A DNA stretch of 64,000 nt, taken from Leptospira ellinghausenii. GTDB lineage: Bacteria; Spirochaetota; Leptospiria; Leptospirales; Leptospiraceae. The first letter of the stretch is position 1. Every line of letters begins with the position of its first letter. Below, piece after piece: positions 1-9,392 of the stretch. The DNA is taken from assembly GCF_003114815.1 (NCBI RefSeq), contig NZ_BFAZ01000009.1:1-64000 (forward strand), given 5' to 3'. The notes below the pieces were generated by a model. That model had not been told where the DNA came from. It was given only the letters and a program-made list of their open reading frames with translations, and did not search any database. The translations under genes and the position numbers were made by a program.

Positions 1-91
1 TTGTAAAAATTGTCCGGGATTATGAGACATTTTGCATTTTTTTTATGAAAAAAGAAGAGGAATTTAGCAGGGAAAATTAGATAGAATTTGA

Positions 92-300
92 ATCGTTTTA
101 GATTATGTCGCATTAACTTGCAGCGATGACTGGAACCGTACGAATTGCCCAAATTATCCTAACTTCAATTATGCGCTCTATTCAAAAAAAATGAATTAAG
201 TTCAATCTCATTTCTTGAAATTAACCAAAACCAAACAGCTGTCTGCTTTCGCAAAACGGACGCTAAATTTTCGTTACAAACTTCAAATAAAATTGACTAA
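92..300 (+). pseudogene. possible decayed coding fragment
   Basis: No intact gene is present in the first 330 bases. One frame from about 92 reads IVLDYVALTCSDDW and continues with a second Cys, then stops at 197-199 just after a run of eight A (184-191). Adding one A to that run lets the reading continue in another frame with a protein-like composition (it contains NQNQTAVCFRKTD) to a stop at 298-300. This looks like the C-terminal remnant of a small Cys-containing exported protein with a one-base deletion in the A-run. A stop (89-91) lies just upstream, so no start is visible. It could be chance. Bases 1-91 show nothing recognisable. Confidence 0.28.
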
Positions 301-330
301 AACTACTGTTATGTTGACATTCGACTTGAT

Positions 331-675
331 ATGCGGCCAATAAATTATAATCGAAAATTTTTCTTTTTAATTTCTTTCATATTCACACTTGCTTTCGTAT
401 TGAGTTGTGAAAAAAAACAGACAAACAGTGGTAACCTACTTACATCTCTTTTTTATTCTCCCCCTCCGACAAATTCTTTAGATCCAATAACAGATCCTAT
501 CCAAGAAGGTGGAGAGATCCAAGCAAATATAGTTGTAGAAAAGATTAAATCTGGGGAGTACCAAATTAATCCAGGAGGTCCGCAAGAAGGAAAACTAGGA
601 ATTCAAGGATCTTATAAAAATTTGCCAAGCGCGGATGTTCTCTATCGTGCCGGTGCACCTAAGATTGGGAAGTGA
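331..675 (+). CDS. lipoprotein leader segment, likely 5' half of the subtilase gene
   Basis: The 114-aa product begins with a basic and hydrophobic signal (MRPINYNRKFFFLISF) ending in a lipobox-like VLSC at about residue 26, so it should be a lipoprotein. After a low-complexity Pro/Thr/Asn linker, the last 45 residues look like the beginning of a beta-rich domain. The stop TGA overlaps a GTG from which the next reading frame, a subtilisin-type protease lacking any signal peptide, begins. The simplest reading is that the two frames were one lipoprotein-anchored protease, now split by a frameshift, or else coupled through the GTGA overlap. On its own the product matches no family I recognise. 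Confidence 0.6.
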   Translation: MRPINYNRKFFFLISFIFTLAFVLSCEKKQTNSGNLLTSLFYSPPPTNSLDPITDPIQEGGEIQANIVVEKIKSGEYQINPGGPQEGKLGIQGSYKNLPSADVLYRAGAPKIGK

Positions 676-2627
676 TACCGAATCAAATCAAGATTCAGAT
701 TAAAAAAATTATAGTAACCTCTGAAGACGGGTTAGAATTGGAAACAAATTTCAATTCCACTCTTGTTGACATTATTTCTTTTGGAATGAATGCGCCTGGT
801 ATAGCGTCAATTTCAAATATTCCAAAAGGAAAGTATAAATCGATTAAGTTCGTTCTAGATGCTCATCACGGGAATGCTTGGATCAATGAAGAATCATTTG
901 GATTTCATTTTACAAATTCTACTCAAATTGAAATGAAAGGTAATTTCGAAGTCATTACTGGTTTCACCACAAATCTTAAACTAAACTTCGATTTATCTCA
1001 ATTACAATACAACTATTCAGAAAATTCTTTTACATTACCAAATCAAATTGCCACTATCAAAAAAGCTTCGTTTGAGTTACCTTACACGCCAGGAATTCTC
1101 ATTGTAAAACTTACTAAACCAATTGAAAACATCGATTCCAATAAAGTGGGACTTCAAGAAATAGATGCTATATTAGAAAAATATTCTTTATTGTCCATCT
1201 TACCTTTTGTTGCAGATGACACAAATGTAGATCCAGAAACTGCAAAATTAATTGGACTCGATCGGACATATTTCTTATTGTTTGAAGCAAGAGTAGACCT
1301 TCTCCAAGTAAACTTTGCACTTACGAACAAGCCAGGTATTGAATGGGCGACAACTAATTCTAAGTCAGAACCAGACATGGTTCCAGATGATCCTGAGGCA
1401 AATACAGGTTGTTTCTTTTGTTCAAAATTTCAAAGTGCATATTTAACAGCTATTAATGCATATAATGGATGGAACATTACAACTGGGTCTTCAGGTGTAA
1501 AAATTGCCGTAATCGACACAGAGATTGATGATACCCATCCAGACTTAATGGGGAAAATCATCCAAAACAGATCATTTTTACCTGCGACCTGCTACCATTG
1601 GGGAATTTTTCCTTATGAATGTGTCACCCATTTGGAAGTCTCTAGCCCCTTCTATAATGGCGCACAAGGTTGGGATCATGTAACACATGTTGCAGGTAAT
1701 AAACCTAGTTCTAGTGATCGACTAGTCGCCTACGGCATCCTTGAAGCAGTCAATGTAGGTGCCAAAGTCATCAATATGAGTCTTGGGGGCGAAGCGTACG
1801 TATATTGTCAATGGGCTTGTCTAGTTAGAGTATTTACTTATTCTTTAACAAGAGATGCTGTCCGTTATGCAGAAGCAAAACGAGTAACCATGGTAGCATC
1901 TTCTGGAAATGATAATAGAAGGATCGCATCTTTCCCAGGAACTGCAGAATTTTCAGGATCTTACCCTGCATCATATAATGAAGTTATTTCCGTAGGAAAT
2001 CTCGACTCTGCATTTTCATATACTAGGAAAAATATTTCTTCAAATTATGGGAAAGTAGATATCTCTGCTCCAGGCACAAGTATATTCTCTACATCTACAA
2101 ATGGAAATTATGTATTCAAAACTGGAACTTCTATGGCTGCTCCAATGGTTTCAGGACTAGCTGCATTAATTTTATCGATCGATTCTAATTACCATTCGAA
2201 AGACATTTTAAAATCAATGTGTAATCAAGCAACTCCACTCACCCAAACCGGAAACACTTCGATTGACCGTGAATACTTTGGTTGTGGAAGAATCAACATT
2301 GGTGCAACACTGACTGCGTTAGTCCCTTCACCGCAAAGACCCAATATCGTTGCCGATTGTGGTGCAGTCGATCAAATCGCTTGTCCAGCTGGTCGTTGGT
2401 TTTTACCCTGGGACTTTCAATTTGTTGCTTCTGGAGGAACGCCACCATATAGTTGGTCATATGAAGGCGGGGGATTGCCAACCAATTCATGGTTAGATCC
2501 TAATACAGGACGTCTGGTTGGAGGAGCCACTTGGTGGTTTGGGCCTGGTTGGACGTTCATGCTAAGAGTCACTGATTCTGCAGGCCAATCTGATATTCGA
2601 AGTTTTTATTTTGCATCGGGATTATAG
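672..2627 (+). CDS. subtilisin-like serine protease (S8), signal-less and altered
   Basis: Peptidase S8 family. The catalytic Asp is seen at about D282 (AVIDTEIDDTHPDL), His at about H336 (GWDHVTHVAG) and Ser at about S487 (GTSMAAPMVSG). The C-terminal 100 residues resemble a putative Ig-like domain (ASGGTPPYSW, LDPNTGR, RVTDSAGQ). The N-terminal 240 residues are a beta-rich pro- or accessory region. Oddities: it starts at GTG with no signal peptide; the usual HGTH is HVTH; and only 24 residues separate THVAG from INMSLGG, where subtilisins have about 50, so the GVAP/VKVL strand is missing. It was probably made as a lipoprotein together with the preceding frame. Activity is doubtful. The family call is sure. 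Confidence 0.82.
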   Translation: MIPNQIKIQIKKIIVTSEDGLELETNFNSTLVDIISFGMNAPGIASISNIPKGKYKSIKFVLDAHHGNAWINEESFGFHFTNSTQIEMKGNFEVITGFTTNLKLNFDLSQLQYNYSENSFTLPNQIATIKKASFELPYTPGILIVKLTKPIENIDSNKVGLQEIDAILEKYSLLSILPFVADDTNVDPETAKLIGLDRTYFLLFEARVDLLQVNFALTNKPGIEWATTNSKSEPDMVPDDPEANTGCFFCSKFQSAYLTAINAYNGWNITTGSSGVKIAVIDTEIDDTHPDLMGKIIQNRSFLPATCYHWGIFPYECVTHLEVSSPFYNGAQGWDHVTHVAGNKPSSSDRLVAYGILEAVNVGAKVINMSLGGEAYVYCQWACLVRVFTYSLTRDAVRYAEAKRVTMVASSGNDNRRIASFPGTAEFSGSYPASYNEVISVGNLDSAFSYTRKNISSNYGKVDISAPGTSIFSTSTNGNYVFKTGTSMAAPMVSGLAALILSIDSNYHSKDILKSMCNQATPLTQTGNTSIDREYFGCGRINIGATLTALVPSPQRPNIVADCGAVDQIACPAGRWFLPWDFQFVASGGTPPYSWSYEGGGLPTNSWLDPNTGRLVGGATWWFGPGWTFMLRVTDSAGQSDIRSFYFASGL

Positions 2628-2642
2628 AGGAGAAAAAGTAAA

Positions 2643-3173
2643 ATGAAAGTAATTAAAGATTTCAAAAATAGAGCATTATCATTCTTTCTAAACTTAATTC
2701 TTCTATTTTGTTTAGTTAGTTCCTGTAAAGAGGAATCAAATAATTCAAGTGTCATTCCACTTTCGTTAATCACAATTGCGAAAGAAGCAGAAAATTTAGA
2801 AAAACTAAACCAATGTATGGGAAGAGTTCCTGGCCAAGTTTGTATTACCGTAGTAGAACACCACCCAGTAAACATTCGACAGATCGAAGTCGTCCAAGGC
2901 GGAACTCAAATCGCTATGGTTGATGCCACCAATGTTCCGATTACAGACGCAATGTGTTATGTATACTACAATATTGAATTGGGAAATGGCACTCCTTACC
3001 GACGTGCAAAGATTTATCTCAAAAACAAGGACGGAGAAATTTGTGGGATAGGATGGGAAAAAAATGAAGGTGGGACCGTTGACCAATTATTAAATTTAAT
3101 TGGTGAGGAGAAAAATCTAAATACGATTACAAAAATTGATTCAATAGGTATGACTTTAAAATTCACTCATTAA
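2643..3173 (+). CDS. putative lipoprotein, unknown function
   Basis: The 176-aa product starts 15 bases after the protease stop, behind a good ribosome site (gagga). The N-terminus has a basic region, a hydrophobic stretch (LNLILLFCLVSSC) and a lipobox Cys at about 28, so it is likely a lipoprotein. The mature part contains further cysteines (QCMG, QVCI, MCYV, ICGI) that could form disulfides in the periplasm or on the surface. No family is recognised. Its position in the same transcription unit suggests co-expression with the protease, perhaps as an inhibitor, substrate or partner, but that is inference. Confidence 0.65.
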   Translation: MKVIKDFKNRALSFFLNLILLFCLVSSCKEESNNSSVIPLSLITIAKEAENLEKLNQCMGRVPGQVCITVVEHHPVNIRQIEVVQGGTQIAMVDATNVPITDAMCYVYYNIELGNGTPYRRAKIYLKNKDGEICGIGWEKNEGGTVDQLLNLIGEEKNLNTITKIDSIGMTLKFTH

Positions 3174-3349
3174 AACCAAAAGCAAAAAGAGAATCATAAA
3201 ATACCTTTCAAAAGCTTACCCAATAGATTGATCGATCCGGTGAGTTTTTGAAATTTTTGTCTTAGATCCGATATTCTATTTTACTGTATCTCAATCTTTT
3301 GCCTGGATATAGGATTTTAGTTTCAATGCAATTAATATCCCATCCGCAT

Positions 3350-5131
3350 TCAAAACCGAAACCTAGAAACAATCTTTTCCATGGAGTCAGAAACCAATTG
3401 CAAACGATTTGCTTCCTCGGATATTTCACCAAAGGTTGTTGAAATCTGAGAGTGATTTTCCCATAACTCTTGTAAGTTGGAATTGGAAGTTTCCGTGTAT
3501 ATAGTTTGTAATTCCATTTCACTTGTGATTTTTTCGGCATCCATTTGGAATTCCCCCACCAGTTCTTTCAATGACTTCACATTTTCTGAACTGGTTTCAC
3601 TTGTGTGACCAAAAAGTTGTGCTACTTGGGAGATTTCTTCAAATTTGGATTTTACATCATTATTTGTGGAGATAATTTCTTTCATAGATTCCAAACTTTC
3701 TTTAGATGCAACCTGCGATAATTTGACAACACGTTTGATCTCTTCTATGTTCTTTGCTGTTTCATCTGCAAGACGAGATACTTCACTTGCAACCACGGCA
3801 AAACCACGTCCCATGGATCCTGCTCTTGCTGCTTCAATCGATGCATTGAGAGAGAGTAAGTTCACTCGATCGGAAATATCTTCGACTATGGAGATGGCAG
3901 ATTTAATATTTTCACTCATTTGGTTCATGAGTTCCACTTTTTCATAGGCAGACTGGATAGCGTCTCCTGAAATCTTTACAGTACCGATGGAGTGATTCGT
4001 ATTGATTACCAATTCTTCCGCTTTTATTGAGAGATTTGTCATCTCTTGTGTTACCCGAGTTAATTCATTTGCCAAAAAATTGGTTTTGTCTTTTTGAGAT
4101 AACACACGTTCGTAAGTGGCTTTCGATAGGTTTTGAATTTGTTGCACAGAAGCAAATGTTGAATCAATTTTATTTTTTTCAGATACTACTTGCGAATCTA
4201 TCTCAATGCCTTTGTTGAGAATCGTTTTTGAAGTATCAGAGAGAGTGACCGCTTCTTTTTTTGCCGTTTGAAAATAGACACGTAACGAATCCATAAACAA
4301 ATTGAGTTTCACAATCGTATGACTTAAATTTGTCGCAGAAAGTTGCGGAATCGATTCCGAAAGTTCTCCTTTTGATAAGGTTTCAATCGAATGATTAAGA
4401 TTACCAATGTCTTCCTTTAAAGATTTACTACCTACATAAGCAGCATACACCATAATGACCAACATCATCACAAATACAATGGGTAATTGATAAAACCAAT
4501 AAGGGGATCGAAAGTTTGTTGCTAAAATTAAAAATAAATAATAACCAAAGGTTAACATCGGTAATATTGCTACTGCTAAAACTGTACACAAATTTCTCTG
4601 GAAAACTCCAAAAACACGAAGCCTAGAATCATCTAGTGGAACATCCGCAAGGATTTTGTTCCTTAATACTCCACTTAAATATACTTCTGATTGGAAATAG
4701 AATGCTAAATAAATAATAGGAACTAACATCACACAGGCGTAAGGAAGAGCAAATATTTCATTCCAAGGTAAACCCAAAACTGTGACAGCCATAAACGAAA
4801 ACCCAAAAATAGATATTGTCCAACGAATTAGGATTACCCTACCTTCCCAACGCGGGTGTTCCAATAATCCTTTTTTCAATTTGGAAATCGATTCTGCATC
4901 TGTTAAGTGGGAATAACTCAGTAAGTGTTTTAATCGACGTGTGCGTAAAGTGATTCCCACAATTAACGGAACAAGTGATAATAAAGTACCGAGTAAGGCA
5001 AGTTGGATGAGTGTATTAGTGTCAAAACCAGATGCGAATAAACAAAAATTAATAAAATAAGGGAAAATTAAAAGGTATAAAGGAGCTTCAATGGCAATAG
5101 ATAATTTCCTAATCAAACGATTCTCTGTCAT
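3350..5131 (-). CDS. methyl-accepting chemotaxis protein
   Basis: This 593-aa membrane chemoreceptor would signal to CheA/CheW. The first 240 residues hold about six hydrophobic segments with short loops and no sizeable periplasmic sensor domain. A HAMP-like linker follows (about 240-290), then a long coiled-coil signalling domain with the conserved hairpin tip near residue 430 ([14 protein letters not shown], then [16 protein letters not shown]). Methylation helices flank the tip. The protein ends at VSRFRF without a CheR-binding pentapeptide. With no ligand-binding domain, it may sense membrane state or energy, or a ligand within the membrane. It is transcribed alone, convergent with the lipoprotein gene. 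Confidence 0.93.
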   Translation of the reverse strand: MTENRLIRKLSIAIEAPLYLLIFPYFINFCLFASGFDTNTLIQLALLGTLLSLVPLIVGITLRTRRLKHLLSYSHLTDAESISKLKKGLLEHPRWEGRVILIRWTISIFGFSFMAVTVLGLPWNEIFALPYACVMLVPIIYLAFYFQSEVYLSGVLRNKILADVPLDDSRLRVFGVFQRNLCTVLAVAILPMLTFGYYLFLILATNFRSPYWFYQLPIVFVMMLVIMVYAAYVGSKSLKEDIGNLNHSIETLSKGELSESIPQLSATNLSHTIVKLNLFMDSLRVYFQTAKKEAVTLSDTSKTILNKGIEIDSQVVSEKNKIDSTFASVQQIQNLSKATYERVLSQKDKTNFLANELTRVTQEMTNLSIKAEELVINTNHSIGTVKISGDAIQSAYEKVELMNQMSENIKSAISIVEDISDRVNLLSLNASIEAARAGSMGRGFAVVASEVSRLADETAKNIEEIKRVVKLSQVASKESLESMKEIISTNNDVKSKFEEISQVAQLFGHTSETSSENVKSLKELVGEFQMDAEKITSEMELQTIYTETSNSNLQELWENHSQISTTFGEISEEANRLQLVSDSMEKIVSRFRF

Positions 5132-5269
5132 TCTCTACCAACCTACCTTGCGATTTGACAAAGTTTTCAGAAAAGCAAAGTGAGAGCATCTATTTTCATA
5201 TTTTTTTTAACAGTGAACAGAACAGGATGACCGTTCCCTGGTAAATTTAAAATACAAAAATGGTTCGAA

Positions 5270-6469
5270 TCAAAGGTTAGATTCTAATTCCAAGACAGAA
5301 ATCTCAGAGGGAGCTCCCAAACGGAACGGAGGCCCCCAATATCCGGTACCTCGGCTTACATAGATTTGTGTATCTTTGTAACGATGAAGTCCAGCCACAA
5401 ATTTTTGTGCAAAGTATATGAGTATGTTGCCAGGGAAAAATTGCCCACCATGTGTATGACCAGAAATTTGTAAATGAAATCCAACTTTGTTTGCTTCATA
5501 CACACTATTCGGTTGGTGAGCCAAAAGGATTTTATAGTCACAATTTTCCCCTCCAACCATGGCTCGTTTAGGATTTGTTTGGTGGGATTTAATCATAGTT
5601 CCGGCGGTTAAATCGGTAACACCTGCCATTAATAATTTGGCATTCCCTACTGGGATCGTTTGGTTCTCATTGAGCAAAACTCGAATTCCTAAAGCTTCAA
5701 TCTCAGGTAACCAAGATAAAACTCCGGAATAATATTCGTGATTTCCCGTTACATAAAAGGTTCCATATTTTGACTGGATATCAGCTAAAGGTTTTAAGTG
5801 GTGTTTGAGTGTAACTGCTGGTCCATCTACTAAATCTCCAGTGATGACAACAACATCAGGAATTTGTGCGTTGATTTTTCCAACCACTCTTCGTAGGAAT
5901 TTTTCTTTGATCGTAGGACCAATGTGAACATCTGAAATTTGTACAATTTTAAATTGATGTAGGTCAGGGTGTAAATTGCCAACCGGAATCTTAACATGTT
6001 TGGTAGTTAATCGAACATGTGCATTGTAAAACCCAAGAGAACTCAGCGCAGTGGCAACAACAATGGTTGAAAATGCCAAACTGAAGTTTTTTACCTCTGT
6101 CACTCCATCAATCGGAAACCCAAAATGTAGTAAGGTCGAAAACAAAAGTCTGGAATAATCAGAAACTATCCCAATATCAAGCAGTCGTAGTAGATCCATG
6201 AGTAGAACCAAAGTGAAAAGGATCGAAAAAAATCCAAAATTGGTGAAAGTGACATAGGCAAAAAATGTCTGGGTTTTTTCCCGTTTCGAAATACGACTAA
6301 AGGCATACGTTAAGGGGACAAGGAGAACCAGGGCTCCAATTCCAACAAGAATCATGGTAACAATGGGACCATTCAGTGAAAGTCCTGAGATTAATCGAAA
6401 GGTAGAATAATAATAGATAAATCCAAGTAAGGATGTTAATACTGACAAAAATACAAAGAACGCTTTCAA
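5270..6469 (-). CDS. membrane-anchored metallophosphoesterase
   Basis: The first 150 residues form four or five hydrophobic segments. The catalytic domain from about 165 carries the full calcineurin-like metal-binding set: QISDVHIG, VITGDLVDG, TGNHEYY, LLAHQP and SGHTHGGQ. This arrangement is like the YaeI/YkuE group, whose members act on lipid or nucleotide phosphates; the substrate here cannot be told. The protein is 399 aa, a normal length for membrane-linked members. The gene lies downstream of the chemoreceptor start on the same strand and is divergent from mqo. Confidence 0.9.
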   Translation of the reverse strand: MKAFFVFLSVLTSLLGFIYYYSTFRLISGLSLNGPIVTMILVGIGALVLLVPLTYAFSRISKREKTQTFFAYVTFTNFGFFSILFTLVLLMDLLRLLDIGIVSDYSRLLFSTLLHFGFPIDGVTEVKNFSLAFSTIVVATALSSLGFYNAHVRLTTKHVKIPVGNLHPDLHQFKIVQISDVHIGPTIKEKFLRRVVGKINAQIPDVVVITGDLVDGPAVTLKHHLKPLADIQSKYGTFYVTGNHEYYSGVLSWLPEIEALGIRVLLNENQTIPVGNAKLLMAGVTDLTAGTMIKSHQTNPKRAMVGGENCDYKILLAHQPNSVYEANKVGFHLQISGHTHGGQFFPGNILIYFAQKFVAGLHRYKDTQIYVSRGTGYWGPPFRLGAPSEISVLELESNL

Positions 6470-6539
6470 TGAGATTACCCTATATATTGGACAGTTTTTT
6501 GATAGAGAAAGTAACCTTTATTCATACAAGAAGGATAGG

Positions 6540-8048
6540 ATGAAAGAAAAAGATACAATTGGAACCAAGTCAGATGTGATTCTCATCGGAGCAGGAATCA
6601 TGAGTGCCACTTTGGGAGTACTATTAAAAGAATTAAACCCCCACCTAACGATAACAGTTTTAGAAAGACTCGATGCTGCGGCAAGAGAAAGTTCCAACGC
6701 CTGGAACAATGCAGGTACAGGACACTCTGCTTTTTGTGAATTAAATTATACGGTTGAGAATGAAGATGGATCCATTCAGACAAAAAAAGCCCTGCAAATC
6801 GCTGAGTCCTATGAAATTTCAAAGGAATTTTGGGCCTACCTTGCAGGTATCAAACAAATCATCGATCCAGAGGATTTTATCCATTCAGTTCCCCATTTAA
6901 GTTTTGTTTGGGGAGATGAAAATGTTCGTTTTTTAGAGAAACGATTTAACGCACTCAAACAATATGAACTGTTTAATGGACTAATCTACACAGAAGACAC
7001 AAAAACGATTTCAGAATGGCTCCCTCTTGTTATGAAGGGTCGTGATCCTAATGAAAAAGTGGCAGCAACTCGAATGGATTTAGGAACTGATGTCAATTTT
7101 GGGACCTTAACACGCGCTATGTTTCGTTACTTAGAAACGTTTTCTGACGTTCATGTCCACTATTTTGAAGATGTTAAAGATTTAGAGAGAAGTGAAAATG
7201 GAAATTGGCACCTAACATCTCATAATTTACAAACTCATGAAAAAGAACACCATGAAGCAAAATTTGTTTTTATTGGCGCGGGTGGCGGAAGTTTACCTCT
7301 TTTAGAAAAATCTGATATTCCTGAGGCATCTGGTTTCGGAGGATTTCCCGTCAGTGGACAATGGTTACGATGCAAAAATAAAAACATCATCAAAGAACAT
7401 TTTGCAAAAGTTTATGGCAAAGCAAATGTTGGTTCCCCTCCTATGTCTGTTCCTCATTTGGATACACGTATCATTGAAGGGAAAAAAGAATTGTTATTTG
7501 GACCTTACGCTGGTTTTACGACAAAATTTCTGAAAAAAGGTTCTTATTTGGATTTAGTAAAATCTTTGGAATTTGATAATATTTTCCCTATGTTATCAGC
7601 AGGGATGCACAACCTTCCTTTGACAAAGTATCTGATTAGCCAAGCCTTACAATCTCACGAAGATCGAATTGAAGCATTAAGAGAATATTTTCCTGAAGTG
7701 AATTCGGAAGACTGGGAACTGGTTGTCGCTGGGCAAAGGGTTCAAGTCATCAAAAAAGATGAGGAAGAAGGTGGAGTATTAGAATTTGGAACAGAGGTTG
7801 TGTCAGCAAAAGACGGATCCCTTGCGGCCCTTCTCGGTGCAAGCCCTGGAGCATCAACTTCTGTTTCCATCATGTTGGAAGTTCTTTCGGACTGTTTTCC
7901 AAATGAAATGAAATCCAAAGAATGGAGAGATAAGTTAAAAACCATGATTCCAAGTTTCGGTGAATCAATGAAAGATCAGCCAGAACTCTGCTCATTGAGT
8001 CGCAAAAGAACAGAAGAATTATTGGGATTAAAAACCTTAGTTACTTAA
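6540..8048 (+). CDS. mqo: malate:quinone oxidoreductase
   Basis: FAD-dependent, membrane-associated enzyme that oxidises malate to oxaloacetate and passes electrons to quinone, in place of or beside NAD malate dehydrogenase. The 502-aa length fits the family. The FAD-binding fold starts at about residue 14 (VILIGAGIMSATLG), followed by the Mqo signature SSNAWNNAGTGHSAFCELNY. The C-terminal SPGASTSVSIMLEV is also typical. The 3' end overlaps the convergent OmpA-like gene by 8 bases. Together with sucA/sucB/lpd and gltA elsewhere in the window it belongs to the TCA cycle. Confidence 0.96.
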   Translation: MKEKDTIGTKSDVILIGAGIMSATLGVLLKELNPHLTITVLERLDAAARESSNAWNNAGTGHSAFCELNYTVENEDGSIQTKKALQIAESYEISKEFWAYLAGIKQIIDPEDFIHSVPHLSFVWGDENVRFLEKRFNALKQYELFNGLIYTEDTKTISEWLPLVMKGRDPNEKVAATRMDLGTDVNFGTLTRAMFRYLETFSDVHVHYFEDVKDLERSENGNWHLTSHNLQTHEKEHHEAKFVFIGAGGGSLPLLEKSDIPEASGFGGFPVSGQWLRCKNKNIIKEHFAKVYGKANVGSPPMSVPHLDTRIIEGKKELLFGPYAGFTTKFLKKGSYLDLVKSLEFDNIFPMLSAGMHNLPLTKYLISQALQSHEDRIEALREYFPEVNSEDWELVVAGQRVQVIKKDEEEGGVLEFGTEVVSAKDGSLAALLGASPGASTSVSIMLEVLSDCFPNEMKSKEWRDKLKTMIPSFGESMKDQPELCSLSRKRTEELLGLKTLVT

Positions 8049-9291
8049 CTTTTTTCCTAAGTTCGATCACAACTTTTTCCTTCGACTCCACAGTGTACAT
8101 AGCTGATCCTTGTGTGGAGTCGATGATCCTTCTGGGACTAACACCTTTTTCTCTTAGGACGCGAGAGATAGCTTGTGCTCTTTCAAATCCTAAATCATAA
8201 TTTTCGAAGTTACCTGGTAAGTCTTCTTTGTAAGGTGAAGTATAAGTAATGATGAGAATATCATATTCTTTAAATTCATTCTCTAAACTTCTTGCAATCG
8301 CATCTAACCTTGCACGTCCTTCCAAATGGATGCGACTGGATGGTAAATCAAATATCTCACTTGCAAAGAATACAAAACGTTCGAGTTTCGATTCATTCGG
8401 TATACTGGCTGTTTTCAATTGTTCATCATTGGGGATGGAATCGATCACTCGTTTTGGAGATTCTTCTTTGATTACAGGTTCTGGATTTGAGCCAAAACTG
8501 AGTCCAAGTCCAAATTTGATTGTAGTTTCCTCATAGTTTCCTTTATTTCTATAACCAGCCGATGGTGCTTCATAATTCACCATATAAACATTTGCATGTT
8601 CCACTTCCGAACTAATAAAAAAACGATGATTAAAATGATAACGAATACCCAAGGAACCAAAAACTCGATTTGTACTTCCACCATACAACCGTTCAGCGCC
8701 AGATCCACCGCCAAATCTAAAATAGGGATCAAATTGTTGGTTAGGCATAAAGTGAATGAAAAAATTTAAATCCGCAGACAATGCATTAAAAACATCTCTT
8801 TTCCTTTGCGCTCCGAAACTGTATAGATCTCCTGTTACTAAACGTGCCAACTGATTGGTCGCAGTGTCAGCAAGTAGTGAATACAATAAAACAACTCGGT
8901 TATCAACCGTTTGAAAATAGGAAGATGTGATGACTTGGTTCGAAACAGAAAGGCCTAAACCAAAATAACGGAACAATCCGTATTCAAATCCAACTTCTCC
9001 ACCGCGACTTGATAGTCTTGCTCTATCTTCGGTGACATTGGAATAAAATTCATATAATAGATAACGGGATGTAGTGTCAGAGAAAGGTGAATTGATCACT
9101 AAATAATTTGGAAAGTTGCGATTAAAAACTGCCTTTTGAATGCTCCCTGAATTATTTCCAACTCCTCCCATCCCCATGCCATAAAGGATGAAATTTCCTT
9201 TATCAAAACCTTGGCTCCAAAGGAAAGCACCTGGATAGATGGAAAAAATCAAAATTGTCCAAAAAACAAGTTTTTGTTTCCATTTCTGCAT
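8041..9291 (-). CDS. outer-membrane protein with OmpA-like C-terminal domain
   Basis: The 416-aa product has a signal peptide (MQKWKQKLVFWTILIFSIYP...). Residues of about 30-270 are rich in aromatic and alternating residues (YHFNHRFFISSEVEHAN, KFGLGLSFG) and look like an outer-membrane beta-barrel. After a linker the last 110 residues resemble an OmpA peptidoglycan-binding domain (LEGRARLDAIARSL, DLGFERAQAISRVL, GVSPRRI), although the central part is divergent. The protein likely links the outer membrane to the cell wall. The convergent overlap with mqo is only 8 bases. Confidence 0.72.
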   Translation of the reverse strand: MQKWKQKLVFWTILIFSIYPGAFLWSQGFDKGNFILYGMGMGGVGNNSGSIQKAVFNRNFPNYLVINSPFSDTTSRYLLYEFYSNVTEDRARLSSRGGEVGFEYGLFRYFGLGLSVSNQVITSSYFQTVDNRVVLLYSLLADTATNQLARLVTGDLYSFGAQRKRDVFNALSADLNFFIHFMPNQQFDPYFRFGGGSGAERLYGGSTNRVFGSLGIRYHFNHRFFISSEVEHANVYMVNYEAPSAGYRNKGNYEETTIKFGLGLSFGSNPEPVIKEESPKRVIDSIPNDEQLKTASIPNESKLERFVFFASEIFDLPSSRIHLEGRARLDAIARSLENEFKEYDILIITYTSPYKEDLPGNFENYDLGFERAQAISRVLREKGVSPRRIIDSTQGSAMYTVESKEKVVIELRKKVK

Positions 9292-9346
9292 GGGTGATCT
9301 TGTTCCAATATCGTTTGTTAATGCAAGTCCATTTTTTATCTAAAAT

Positions 9347-9374
9347 TGTCACAAACCGACCCCCTTCCATCGTC
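9347..9374 (+). promoter_or_regulatory. candidate ECF41-type sigma promoter
   Basis: TGTCACA at 9347-9353 and CGTC at 9371-9374 are separated by 17 bases and lie just upstream of the oxidoreductase ATG at 9393. As I recall the published ECF41 work, promoters of that sigma group carry TGTCACA at -35 and CGTC at -10. An ECF41-type sigma gene is the second gene of this operon, so autoregulation is the natural inference. Confidence 0.6.
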
Positions 9375-9392
9375 ATGTTAGGGAGGTTTCCT

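Noticed and set aside
9255..9392. Longer start for the FAD oxidoreductase
   Set aside because: The extra residues precede the FAD fold, cross the promoter-like motif and lack a ribosome site, while ATG 9393 has GGGAGG.
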